Shown here: positions 10,930-20,963 of the stretch, piece by piece
Position numbering within the stretch: the first letter of the stretch is position 1
Layout: each line of letters begins with the position of its first letter
The notes under the pieces: generated by a model
What the model saw: only the letters and a program-made list of their open reading frames with translations
Told to the model about the DNA's origin: nothing
The model's database searches: none
Translations under genes and position numbers: made by a program
Origin: Discostella pseudostelligera
Lineage: Eukaryota; Bacillariophyta; Thalassiosirophyceae; Thalassiosirales; Thalassiosiraceae
DNA length: 51,660 nucleotides
Direction: 5' to 3'
Assembly: GCA_036940085.1 (NCBI GenBank)
Contig: JALLBK010000002.1
Location: forward strand, 1 to 51,660

Positions 10930-11496
10930 TCAATACATGCCATTCCGACCCCGTGCCGTTCGTATTATCGTCAACTTCCTCCTATCCTGTCCGCTTTTAA
11001 GACCAATCAAATACGACACCTCCGTCGCCGACATACCCCGAACGTCGACATCATCCACAGCAACTAATTTATCCCCCACATAGACCTGCTTTTTAATGGG
11101 ACATGTATCCTTGATTGCATGAATTATAGGGGATGGGGAATGGGCCGGAGCATCAACTACAAGTCCAAGTATTCCCGCGGGTGCGTAAAGTTCTACCATT
11201 ACTTCTTTGATGGAGGAGGGTGAAATTGGTTTTGTGTAAGACGATCGAGGATCGTTATTTCCGTTCCCGTAGTAATCAGTATACGTTCGTCGTTCGATGG
11301 GGTCATCTAGCATGCCGGTAGCTGGGTTGGTCATCCATCCCACGGCATGGGAGAAATTGGTTAAGCATTGGCTCTGTGATCCGAGAGTGCCTCCGGCATC
11401 GGACAGGGAGCAATTGCCAGAACGTACGTGATTGTAATCAGAATCCATGGTGGGGATGCTTAGATGGGAAGTAGTTGCGAATTGGAAGAGATGCAA
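10930..11496 (-). CDS. PDZ-domain protein
   Basis: An intact 188-residue frame. ATG at 11496 is the first; a second in-frame ATG at residue 17 (11448) is an equally plausible start. The N-terminal half is Gly/Ser/Asn-rich and unstructured. From about residue 98 it looks like a PDZ domain: a carboxylate-loop-like APAGILGLVVDAP, then SPIIHAIKDTCPI, the VYVGDKLVAVDDVDVRGMSA strand-helix segment typical of PDZ (GD.L..V), and a last strand RKLTIIRTARG. PDZ domains bind C-terminal peptides of partner proteins, often membrane transporters or channels. A link to the adjacent exchangers is tempting but unsupported. No signal peptide or membrane segment is seen. Confidence 0.7.
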   Translation of the reverse strand: MHLFQFATTSHLSIPTMDSDYNHVRSGNCSLSDAGGTLGSQSQCLTNFSHAVGWMTNPATGMLDDPIERRTYTDYYGNGNNDPRSSYTKPISPSSIKEVMVELYAPAGILGLVVDAPAHSPSPIIHAIKDTCPIKKQVYVGDKLVAVDDVDVRGMSATEVSYLIGLKSGQDRRKLTIIRTARGRNGMY

Positions 11497-11809
11497 ATAA
11501 TTTTAGATCAACCGTTATAATTAAATTGCATGTATATATATATTGACTTGATGACACATCACTTTGACATTCATGGCACTACAAATTCTCACCTATGATC
11601 ATCACCATGCGGATCATGATTCCTTGTCGACGAAAGTGTCGACGAAAGTCCTGATAAATTCATTGATTCATTCGGGCTTCTGCACCATATCCATGGAAGA
11701 CATTGTTCGATGATGAATTGAAAGCGAGTCGTCAGAAAAAAAATGACGCAAAAGAATTTGCAGGAGTGTACGCAAATAATGAATGAAGCATCACCAACAA
11801 CAATAAAGC

Positions 11810-11998
11810 TCACTTTGTCGTGTTCCGTGTCCGCTGGGTCGCATTCGAATCTCCCGAAGTTAATCTTTGCACTAAATTAATTTCGTCGCGACGAATCACT
11901 CTTTCACTGTTTTGCCTTTTATCATTCTTCTTTGCAGTCTTCTTTTTCTTCTTGCTGTTGCTAGAGAAAATGTTGAGCCGACTGAATAGACTAGGCAT
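11810..11998 (-). CDS. Possible small basic protein or first exon
   Basis: A 62-codon frame starting at ATG 11998. It has a Lys-rich tract (SKKKKKTAKKNDKR, a possible nuclear signal) and Arg/Glu-rich helical sequence. It has no recognised domain and no paralogue here. It could be the first exon of a gene whose other exons I cannot identify, or a chance frame. Support is codon appearance only. Confidence 0.22.
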   Translation of the reverse strand: MPSLFSRLNIFSSNSKKKKKTAKKNDKRQNSERVIRRDEINLVQRLTSGDSNATQRTRNTTK

Positions 11999-12423
11999 GG
12001 TCGATGTAAATTAGGTGAAGAAGCAAGATGGGGGTGTAGATTATCGATGGAATCGATGATTTTTTCCAGAGAAATATCGTCCGTCGTCCGTCGCCTGCTC
12101 ACTCAGATGGCTCGTTGCGCTTCGTTATTTGCGCCGTCCGTGTTGTCGAGTTAGGAGTACCTGATACTGATGCTGATGCCGTTGCTGTGGATATGGCACC
12201 TAAATACAATATGGCAGTCTGAGCTCTACATACAGTTTGTCCGAGCCTGCCTGTCCGAGCTACGAAACTCTGTGAGGGCTGGTTGTTGTTGTTGGCGCAC
12301 GCACAGTCATCCACACAAATGAAAATCACGATGCAAAAGTAGGTATCGTAGATAGAATGCAAGACGAACGATAGACCAATATTTCATTGGCATTTGATCG
12401 GAATCATAATGTAGGAATCAGTA
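11999..12423. other. Unassigned region with one open minus-strand frame
   Basis: No confident gene. On the minus strand a frame covering about 12362-12099 ends in a Thr/Ser/Ala-rich tail (SASVSGTPNSTT, then KRNEPSE and stop). It could be the 3' exon of the small gene beginning at 12681, but I could not fix a unique acceptor site. Confidence 0.3.
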
Positions 12424-12681
12424 TCATGTGTAAGTACGACTTGTGTGTTTCTCACTTGGTCTTTCTCGATTTTGAATTTCTATATTGATTCCTCTGTATG
12501 TAGATTTCCAATCAACTTGAGATGCCTTTCGTCTGTCTGGCGTCGCTGTCAGCTTGTTCGCGGCACACTCCGCGTGGAGCTCAAGGCTTGTGTGCGGAAC
12601 ATCATGTGCGGCGACCATGGCGTCCGGAATCGGCTCGCCCTGTACTATGCAACCTCCCACCATTGACTGCAGATCATCCAT
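12424..12681 (-). CDS. Possible small gene or first exon, unrecognised
   Basis: A frame of 85 codons from ATG 12681. The first 55 residues (MDDLQSMVGGCIVQ, AAHDVPHTSLELHAECAANK) look like genuine soluble protein. The last 30 do not, and several GT donors occur from about 12470 downward. A two-exon gene continuing into the open frame at 12362-12099 is therefore possible. It lies 273 bases after the stop of the SWI3 gene on the same strand. No family is recognised. Confidence 0.33.
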   Translation of the reverse strand: MDDLQSMVGGCIVQGEPIPDAMVAAHDVPHTSLELHAECAANKLTATPDRRKASQVDWKSTYRGINIEIQNRERPSEKHTSRTYT

Positions 12682-12953
12682 CTACATATCAATGACCACT
12701 GCTCCATAATTCAAATATTGCCGTCCCGCCCTTGAAAGAAATCGAAACTCAAAACAATGGTGCAAAATGCAATTACTTCTGTGACTCTTCGATTTATTCG
12801 CCTCGCACTTTAGTGCACATGCGACTAAAGAGATCATAATCATCCCTCAACCTGTCTACGAGTTGGTGGAGCAAGATGCATTCAATTCATTAAATTAAGT
12901 GAGTGCTACTAATATTCATTATAATATTAAAATAGAATATCCCCAGAGATATT

Positions 12954-15900
12954 TCAAGAAGATCCATCACCAAACCAATGCCGGCATCTTGTGGTGTACA
13001 TATCTCTTCGTTCCAACTCAAGCGAGACACGTTCTGCCTCCAACAATGCCTCCACATCATCCAATATGGCTACTCGGTTCTCGAGGCGTTGCAAACGTTG
13101 GTCGACAATGTCCATGAGGGTAGTTTCGATTTCAGATTCGATCTGTGTACCCTTTTCTGCAGCAGCGCTTGCCAATGCCGCGACAATGGATGCCTTGCGT
13201 ACCTCAGTGATATCGTCGGTGAATTGGAGGGATGCTTCAACGGCTGCTTTCAATACCTCGGGACGTACACCCTCAAGGAATTGAGATAACAACCAATTAG
13301 TGTTGGATGGCAAAGCTCCCGCAGCAAACTTAACATCATCATCTGTTGGTGGATTGAGAAAAGCAAGTTGACAATCCGAAGCAGTGACACCTTCTCCCAG
13401 ATCAGCGGCAACGGCATCCCAATCCACAATGATTGTTAACTGGTTGTTTCCATCGTCGGCTTTCTTGCTGGTGTGTTTCACAACCGATATTTCTAGAGCA
13501 TGCATACGAGCTGCCGTCCATGACACAGAATGTTGTTGCACTTGGGAGTGTCTCCTTTTCGACCTTGCAAGTGCTCCTCCTACGGCATGCACTCCACGTA
13601 AAACCGCATCGCTTGGGGCTGTCTCTCCAATTTGACCAGCGTTCAACAATCCCCAATCCATTAAGAACTTATGCAAGCGTAACAAACTTCCGGCATCTCC
13701 CGCAACAGAGCGACGAATAGCAGTGGTTGTGATGAACAGCTGGGTATTGCATTTGGCGAGATTCAAAATCGTCTCGCGTGTGGAGATGTATGCTGCTTCC
13801 GTTCGATGGGGAGCGGAAGAGTTGAACCATTCGGGCAATGTACGCTTCTCGAAGTCAGATGCTTTGGTGGCATGGTACCATGATGGTCTCACGATGGTTC
13901 GACTGCTATCATCTTCAGCAGACGTTGAGGTTGGTCGATACAGTGAATTCGAGAGTTGAGTATTTGGTGGCAAGGATATGACCTGACACACAGCTGGCGA
14001 ATTGCTTGCAACAGCAGTGCTTGTCACTGTTGCCACGTTAGTGGAAGATACAACATCATTAATCACTGCAGTTGGCAATGCGCCTGTGTTTCCTGGCGTG
14101 GCATCAGTCGTAGATGCTGATGCTGTAGTTGGTTGAGTGACAGTTGCAGTGGATGATGCTGTCGTTCCCTTAGGTGGCTGTTGGACGGCAGCTTCATCTT
14201 GTGATGGTGGTGCCTTGTCTTCTATCGCCGCTTCCGTGCACTCGACTTCCGTGGACTCGGGTGCTTCCTTTTTCTCAACAGCCCTCACATCTGTTTCATC
14301 CGCGGCCGCTGGCACATCAACTTCCACTGCCTTTTGGTCGGAAGTTGACGATGGGGTTGTAACTACGTCAGCCGACGTAGCTGTTGCATCCACTTCTTGG
14401 ATAACTTCAGAAGGCGTCTCCTTCGGAATCTCATCTTCCTGATGTTCAGTTGTTGCATCTTGAATATCCTCTGTAGCGGTTTCCTCAACAGCATCTTCCG
14501 TCGACTCGACGTGCATATCCTCAGCATCATGGGTGGCGGGGTTCAACTCGAGCTCATCGTTTCCTGACTTGCTGATCGGTTGCTCACTATTCTCGACGTT
14601 TGGTTGGGCCACCACTTCTTTATTCCGCTCTTCTACCGCGGGCACGTTCGATTCGCAGGCCTCCTCCTCCTGTTGCTGAGGTGTTGCGAAATCGCCAGAC
14701 TCCTCCTCCAAGCCACCACCTCGGATAGTCAGCGGCTCATCCCCTTCAACCCCACCACGCTCAATATCAACCCCATTCAACTCCGGTGATATCAATATAG
14801 GAACTATCACATTCTTCGCAATGGTAGGAACCACCGCGCTGATATCAGTATCCATCTCTCCCAACAACGATTCTTCCGCCAATGTCAATTCCGTCACCGT
14901 CATATACTTTAGCGAAGTATGCACCGACGGACGGATGAACCCCGTCAGTGGTAATAACTTACGCCATTCTGGACGTGCACTCAACGTAGGCAGTGGTGTG
15001 ATGAAATTATTGCTGCTGCTATTGCTGCTCCTCACATCGCTTCCCAACAAATAGTCGGCCATCGCCTCCTTGATAATCTTGTACGGCTCATCCTCCACGC
15101 GCAGCGCTCCATCGTAGACTGTGCGTCGAATAACCTCGTTGCGTGAGCCACGAATTCCAGTGAGGATACGACGATGATTCATCCCCATGCCTAGGCGTCG
15201 TTCCGATGATTGACGAGATTGAGAGTGGATGATGGAGAAAGGAGATGGAGTGGGATTAATGCTAGACTTGGTCTTTGACTTCTTCGATTGAGTTGAAGCG
15301 GATGTTGCGGCAGTTGCGCCACCATCAACGATGGTAGCATCATCCATCCTTCGTTTCTTGGCTGCATGGCCGTCTTCAATATCCTCTGAACCTTCGGAGT
15401 GGGAAGGCTCAGCTTTACTGGCGACAACGCGCTTGTTTTTGCTTGATTTCTTCGATGAGGCGGAAGTGGAGATGACATTCTCATTCTTCTTGCGCTGGAT
15501 GTAGTCGATCTTCCTCTCGCTGTGATAATTTATGGAATGATGAGCGGCGTGTTAGCAATGGAACAATCATTTAGGAAGAGAGCCTCATAACATAGCATTC
15601 ACCGACAGCAACAAACTTACTAGTCGGCAATGGCATAATCGCTCTCAACACCCCATTCATTGAATTTTTCCACATCCCTCACGAATTTACACGCAACAAC
15701 ACATGGTCCCCCCGGTATGCCAGGATGCGGATCCTCTACATCTAAATCGCCTCCGACGTCAACATCCTCGGCCGGCATCCATTCATCATACGACGAGGGA
15801 TGGTACCACCAATGCACTAATGCCATTTTCTTTGTTGCCTTCTTTGCTCCGGAAGGGGTGCTGGCGGAAGAAGCATCGTCATCATCGTCGTCTATGGGCA

Positions 15901-16900
15901 CGTCCACAACCGTCAAAGTCTTCAAATACTTCTTCTCCGAAGACCAAATATCTTCTTCTTCGCCACCAGTAGCGCCATCCTCGCCATCCTTTCGCAATAG
16001 TCCTCTACCTGCTCCACCACCAGCAGCAGCAGCAGCAGCAGCAGCACTCCTCATCTCCTCCTCAATAACCTCGGCCGCATCATGTTCCTCGGGATCATAT
16101 GCGACAATATGTGTCACTTCACTCATATCCTTAATGTCGGTAACAACCCTTGCCCCGAATCGTAGGGCAATTTTGGTCAATCGTTGGATCTCTCCCCCCT
16201 TACTACTCCCAACAGCACCACTACCTATTCTCTCCACAGAAGTATCAAAATAAATAACCGGTCTGCTCAAATACCCCCTATTCCTCAAGTCTTCTTCCAT
16301 CTTCTTAATAATGGCAATATTATCATCAAACAACTTTGGATTGTCCATATTAAAATTACGCCATTGGGAGACTTGTTTGATACGAAAGGCGGATAAGATG
16401 GCAATACCTAATGGGCCGGTGGGGTAGGAGGAACGATCAGCGAATATTGGAGAGGGGAGAGCGACTGTTGGCCAATATTTCGATTTGGATTTCTGATAGT
16501 GCATTTGATGTGGCATGTGGTGACGTTGTTGATGTTGAAATCCCAAATTGTTAGAAAGCTCATCATCATCAATGGAACACCATTCAAGCAATTACATTCA
16601 AACATCAATGCAATCAAACGCAGTAATTAAAACACACATATCACTCGAGATACATATTATGTACATAGTACATGTAACACATCATGTACTCACCCTCCCC
16701 AAATGATCTCTTTGGAATCTCACCACCCCATCCACGAATTTGGCCAACATTTCTTCATTTAATATCTTATCCCCCTCTTTACTTAGTTCTGGCACAGTGC
16801 GGAGGGAGGCATGCAAGTTGGTAAAACTGGCAATGTCGACTGATGAGCGAGGATGGAGGGGGGGGTATTGACCCGAGTAGGGGAGCGCTTGGAAGGTCAT
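12954..16900 (-). CDS. SWI3: SWI3/SMARCC subunit of SWI/SNF chromatin remodeller
   Basis: Three exons on the minus strand: 16900-16694, 16492-15621 and 15519-12954, introns 201 and 101 bases, phases 0 and 2. The joins read DHLGR/KSKSKYWPTV and YAIAD-Y-ERKIDYIQ, giving 1214 residues. Order of domains: an N-terminal BRCT/chromo-like module of the SMARCC family (VIYFDTSVERI, THIVAYDPEEHD, MALVHWWYHPSSYDEWMP) within residues 70-350; a long acidic Ser/Thr/Val-rich linker; a SWIRM domain near 918-1000 (KRTLPEWFNSSAPHRTEAAY through LLRLHKFLMDWGLLN); a SANT domain near 1025-1085 starting WTAARMHALE; and a C-terminal coiled coil (VEALLEAERVSLELERRDM). This is the full SWI3 architecture. It acts in the nucleus as scaffold of an ATP-dependent nucleosome remodeller. 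An E2F-like site lies about 215 bases upstream. Confidence 0.92.
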
Positions 16901-17060
16901 TGTAGATTAGCGGCCCAACGATAGATAGAGAGAGTGTGTGATGTTGTTGATAGATAGGGAGAAGGGGGGCAGAGTCGCCGTCGCCGCCGTCGATATCGAT
17001 ATCAATTGCAACGACAACGATGCCGTCGTCGTCTATGTCGATGGTGGTTGATTGATGATG

Positions 17061-17090
17061 CTGCGAGCTGCTGCGAGCTGCTGCGAGCTG
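17061..17090. repeat. Three tandem copies of a 10-base unit
   Basis: CTGCGAGCTG is repeated exactly three times. Each unit contains the AGCT palindrome. It lies about 160-190 bases upstream of the SWI3 start codon, so it is in its promoter or leader. Confidence 0.85.
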
Positions 17091-17113
17091 CTTGCATGAA
17101 GTCGAGTCATCTC

Positions 17114-17126
17114 TCTCCCGCCATTT
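17114..17126. promoter_or_regulatory. E2F-like site before SWI3
   Basis: TCTCCCGCCATTT resembles the E2F/DP consensus TTTCCCGCC. The related TTCCCGCCAAA form is seen upstream of the TPR-SET gene and the MORC-like gene. Motif resemblance only. Confidence 0.4.
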
Positions 17127-17176
17127 TGGGTAGGACAAGATCCTACGTGCAGTAGTACTAATTCCTATTTCGGAAT

Positions 17177-17206
17177 TTAAAATTAAAATTAAAATTAAAA
17201 TTAAAT
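17177..17206. repeat. AAAATT microsatellite
   Basis: About four to five copies of AAAATT in the non-coding region upstream of SWI3. Ordinary low-complexity DNA. Confidence 0.85.
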
Positions 17207-17781
17207 TGATGTTCGGTATTGAACGGCGCGTGAAAAGAAGGTTGGCAAGATGCACTTCCCGGAAAAAGCACAAAATCCAAAATCCAACGAAGTAACGACG
17301 AAGTGCACACACACCATGACCATGGCGATGGCGGCCGCCGTCGCCCATACTATTGACTAGGAGTACCTAGGACCACATTCCCATCGATCTACGGCAGTAC
17401 ACTTATAACCACGGATAACCATTCACCCCTGATACCTATGATGATCGGCTTCTTTTGTTTCGACGGCTGGTTCTCGATCGGCGCTCCTACCTGTTTTGAC
17501 ATGCCGACGGACGTCGTTCGTCGGCGATGGGTTAGAATGGAAGAGAGGCGGAGGAATTGGCGGCGGTGTTAGCGCTCCCGAAGTCGACAATTTTTATTGA
17601 TCAAAAATTAGCCTGGTGGCATGGAAAGATTCGATCTATTTCCCTGTCGCTGGTTATTGGAGAGAGCGAGAGTGTTGGAAAATAATGGTAGAATAGATGG
17701 GTTGATGTATGAATGATTGTGTGATGTTTCGAATTAATCATGAATAGGGACAGATAGGTCAATGAATTTGTCATTGCAGCA

Positions 17782-18060
17782 TTAGATTTCCAGCCAGATG
17801 TGTGGGGGGGGCGTAGATTGGAGTGCACAACAATCAACGAGAAACAACGGCAAACTGAGTGAATTCACATGGCACCAACAGCCTACCATTGTTGCATCAA
17901 CAGCTCTCCCTCTGACCTTACCTTGCGTGCTTGTAATGTCATCAGGATGGAAGGCTGGAAGGACCGTTTGATGGGGAGAGCGTGCACGAATGTCAGGTGA
18001 TTGCTGATAACGGTGTGACCACGATGATCGATTATGAATACCATATGCAGGAGTCGTCAA
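17782..18060 (-). CDS. Possible first exon of an unrecognised gene
   Basis: From ATG 18060 about 48 residues look coding (MTTPAYGIHNRSSWSHRYQQ, then ARSPHQTVLPAFHPDD). They end at a good donor CAAG/GTAAGG near 17920. After that the frame turns into low-quality sequence, so the 3' boundary given is that of the open frame, not of a verified gene. A downstream exon before about 17600 is likely but not found. No family is recognised. Confidence 0.28.
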   Translation of the reverse strand: MTTPAYGIHNRSSWSHRYQQSPDIRARSPHQTVLPAFHPDDITSTQGKVRGRAVDATMVGCWCHVNSLSLPLFLVDCCALQSTPPPHIWLEI

Positions 18061-18317
18061 TTGCTAGTGTCCAATGAGGAACGCAAAGATGCAAATGATT
18101 TTGTGTATTTATAATCAATACTGTAATCTTAAAGTTACCATATTATCCGTCATGTCACCAAAGAATGTGTGTAATACTAATTCAATGAATACGACATAAT
18201 GATGGATCTCTGAATGAACTTTTATTACTCGAATTTCTCAATCACTCAACATTGAACAGCTCATGACTCAATATTTCACCGTTTTGCTTTCGATATGATG
18301 GAAAAACACAACATGAG

Positions 18318-20544
18318 CTATTCATGAATACCCCAATGCGTTCGAATCGAGTTCTCATCGGGGTGGTAGCAGATAGTAAGCTCCTCTCCTGCCTTGACAT
18401 CCGTCACAGCGAAGATGACAGTACAGCCACCAATCCAACTATAAAAACATTTTGGGCGTTTCGAATGATTGAAGAGAGCCAAAGCTATTCACGTCCACTA
18501 TTGCATCAACCCGGTCTGCAGACAATTCCAACTTTGTTTCTTCCTTCATTAAATCATAATGAGTAGGGAGGAGGAGCTTGCACGAGGTAAGATTCGGAAT
18601 TAAATCTTGCAATGCAGTCACTCCAAGCTCATTGACTCCATCAGAAAGACAATCAACAATGCGGGAGAGGACGCATTCTCTCTGAGCTCGAAGGATGATT
18701 GCTTGGCGTAGGTAAACTTGAGCGTGATCCTTGATGCTTGAGTCGATGGTGAACAAACATTCGTTTTTACTGTCGGTATCTGACATTGTCCGAGGAGGTT
18801 CAATAAGCAAAACTTGTCCAGCTATTATGTTCTTCTTCGCCCTGACTCCTCGTCCCTTCTTCGTCCCAGCTTAAAATGCTTCAATGGGGCCAATCCACGT
18901 ACGTAGCATAGGACATCCTCCAGAAAAGTCTCCTCTCTCGCATTGAACGATATGCTTGGATAAGAATCTCACACTTTCGAGAAGTTCACTTCATTCGTTC
19001 ATCACATCACTCTCTTTGATCACCTCAGACAATGCACCCTACGCAAAGCAGACTTTTTGCAAGCCGAGTAACAGCTTTGGCTTCATGCCGAATTCGCAGC
19101 GATGCAAAAGAAGCCGAAAGTGCATCAAGGTTGGCATTAATACGGATACAGCAAAGTGACCAGTTTGCTAGAAGTGCCCGCGTGGTTTTGCCGTGCATCA
19201 CAAGTGCCTATGTGTAAAACTCTGCCGCTTTATCATATTGCTTGTTCTTGAACGCCGCATTCCCAGCATCTTTGATTGCAGAAGCATCTTTGCCACTTGT
19301 TTCAGATTCAGGAGCGTGGTTGTCACTTTCAAGGTGTAGCAGTGACATCAACATATTCCTCCTGTCATTGTTGTGTTGCTCCGACAGTATTTCAAGCGCC
19401 TTATTGTACCGAGCCCACGTTTTTGCATTGTCTGGGCGCATGGTGAGGGAGGCGGCTGCATCTGCTAGTGAACGATCCCATTCATTCATCATGGCGTATG
19501 CCTGCGACCTGTTGGAGAGAAGAGTCGGTACCACATTGGCCTGACGAATTCCAGCAATGTATGCTTTGCATGCGGCGTTGTACTTCTTTGCCTTAACAAG
19601 TGTATTGCCCGAGTTTTTAGCAGTTAGGAGCAGTTGGTTCTCTTCCATGGATGTACTTCCAGATTTGTCCGATGAAACTATCGAAATATCGTTTGGATTG
19701 TCAATTCGAATACCACGGCTGCCATCTTGAAATATTTTCAGAAACGGCCCAGAAATCCGAACTGTTGCACCCAAAGGAATTTTAGATGATGCCAAAGGGA
19801 TGGATTCTCTACCATACAAACCATCCGGTAGGAAATTGTAGAGAGCCATGAGAACAACATCTCCGTTTGAGTCCTCGAGGATTGTGGTCATCCCTACTCT
19901 GGGGGTGAATGGTTCAACCAGAAGTTTCCCCTCAATGTATTTGCCCTCGTTCGAATATACCGATTTGTGTTAGACTTGTCCAGTCAATATTGCTTGTGTG
20001 CAAACTGACTTCCTTACGGATGCTGTTGGAGGTGGTGCGCATTACATATTGCCCTGTCGCATTTGACTTGTCCAGGTCGCGATACGTTCTAACTACCCGC
20101 GCCTGAAACTCCCAAAGAAGGTTTGCTTTGGGCGATAGAGGCCGAACATATGTTGGCAAGAACTCAATCAGAGCGTCATAGACGTGATGATCTTAGAACA
20201 CGCCGAGGCTCTGCTGGCCTTTCCACTGAGCAATTCCTCTCACCAGTGGACATGCCATGTCCAGTCTGCTGATTGACTGTTCTGTATTTGCTCTTTGCAT
20301 GATTGCCTGCTGATTGATCATTAAAGTAAGATCCAAGCATGATTGGCCAAAGGCTTCAATATATCGCTTCCATGCAGGCCCGCAATGCACCAGAAGGTCG
20401 AGGTCGGCCACCGGCCACAGCTGCCGGGTTGGCATATCTACGCAAGGCAGTATCGAAAGCATCGTGTGGAAAATCACCCTGAAGTATTGCAGCCTGGGCC
20501 GCCGCCGCCGCTGCTGCTGACTTGGATTTCTTCTTCTTTGTCAT
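18318..20544 (-). pseudogene. Decayed inverted copy of the TPR-SET gene
   Basis: It aligns along its whole length with the intact gene at 20964-23408, in opposite orientation. Start: ATG 20544 (MTKKKKSKSAAAA, then FPHDAFDTALRRYANPAAVA). Lesions: a seven-base GGCC/GGTGGCC-type insertion near 20410 that shifts the frame, a stop near 20193, further frame breaks before 19932 and near 19900, a stop at 19208, and a stop (EAF*AGTKKGRGV) at 18871-18873. A deletion near 18430-18450 removes about 40 residues including the SET NHSxxxP core. Both ends are preserved, including the terminal HWGIHE-stop at 18318-18320. The TPR part (19208-19891) is still open. Many substitutions are conservative, so the copy was probably functional for some time before decay. 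Confidence 0.88.
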
Positions 20545-20963
20545 GATTTCAATTGATCGGCTGTTTTATCAGAGAGAGTGATTATTATTTTTGTTTGACC
20601 CGTCGTGTCGTCGACATCATGTCTGTTTTGACTTGGCCTCTGTTTTGGATATGTGATGAGTTGAATTGATTTTGGATTTTGGATCTTTCGCCAACTGTTC
20701 TTCCCGCCAAAACTTCGAATGTTCCCGCCAAATCCTGCTACCGCAGCAGCACCAAAAGCTAGCAAAAGCATCAGCAAAGATCTAAGATTGGCAACATCAT
20801 GACATGTGTACTCTTCGGATAGGGTACTACTACCGACAACCATGCAGAACGACAACATCATCATGAACAGCAACAGCATTCACCGCAAAGTCTTTGACCT
20901 GCCAACAGCAGTATCAGCTTTGACGGCGAGTTCAAAAGAGCAGAGCTGGCAAAAATTGAAAGC
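20545..20963. promoter_or_regulatory. Shared divergent promoter with two E2F-like sites
   Basis: A 419-base interval between the head-to-head TPR-SET gene and its decayed copy. Two E2F-like elements, TTCCCGCCAAAA (20701-20712) and TTCCCGCCAAA (20722-20732), lie 21 bases apart, about 240 bases from the intact ATG. The open minus frame across 20541-20879 has no recognisable content. Confidence 0.45.

Larger units (their letters stand above)
16901..17781. other. Upstream region of SWI3, no supported gene
   Basis: It contains the SWI3 promoter with an E2F-like element at 17114-17126, a GAGCTGCTGC-type triplicate at 17061-17090 and an AAAATT array at 17177-17206. The minus frame at 16779-17348 looks like untranslated leader and low-complexity sequence. 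AATAAA on the minus strand near 17600 could be the polyadenylation signal of the uncertain gene at 17782-18060. Confidence 0.5.

Noticed and set aside
12099..12681. A confident two-exon gene joining 12681 and 12099
   Set aside because: Several donor and acceptor choices are possible and none gives a recognisable protein, so only a tentative first part is listed.
16779..17348. 189-codon minus-strand frame upstream of SWI3
   Set aside because: It overlaps the first SWI3 exon in another frame and is otherwise low-complexity promoter sequence with microsatellites.
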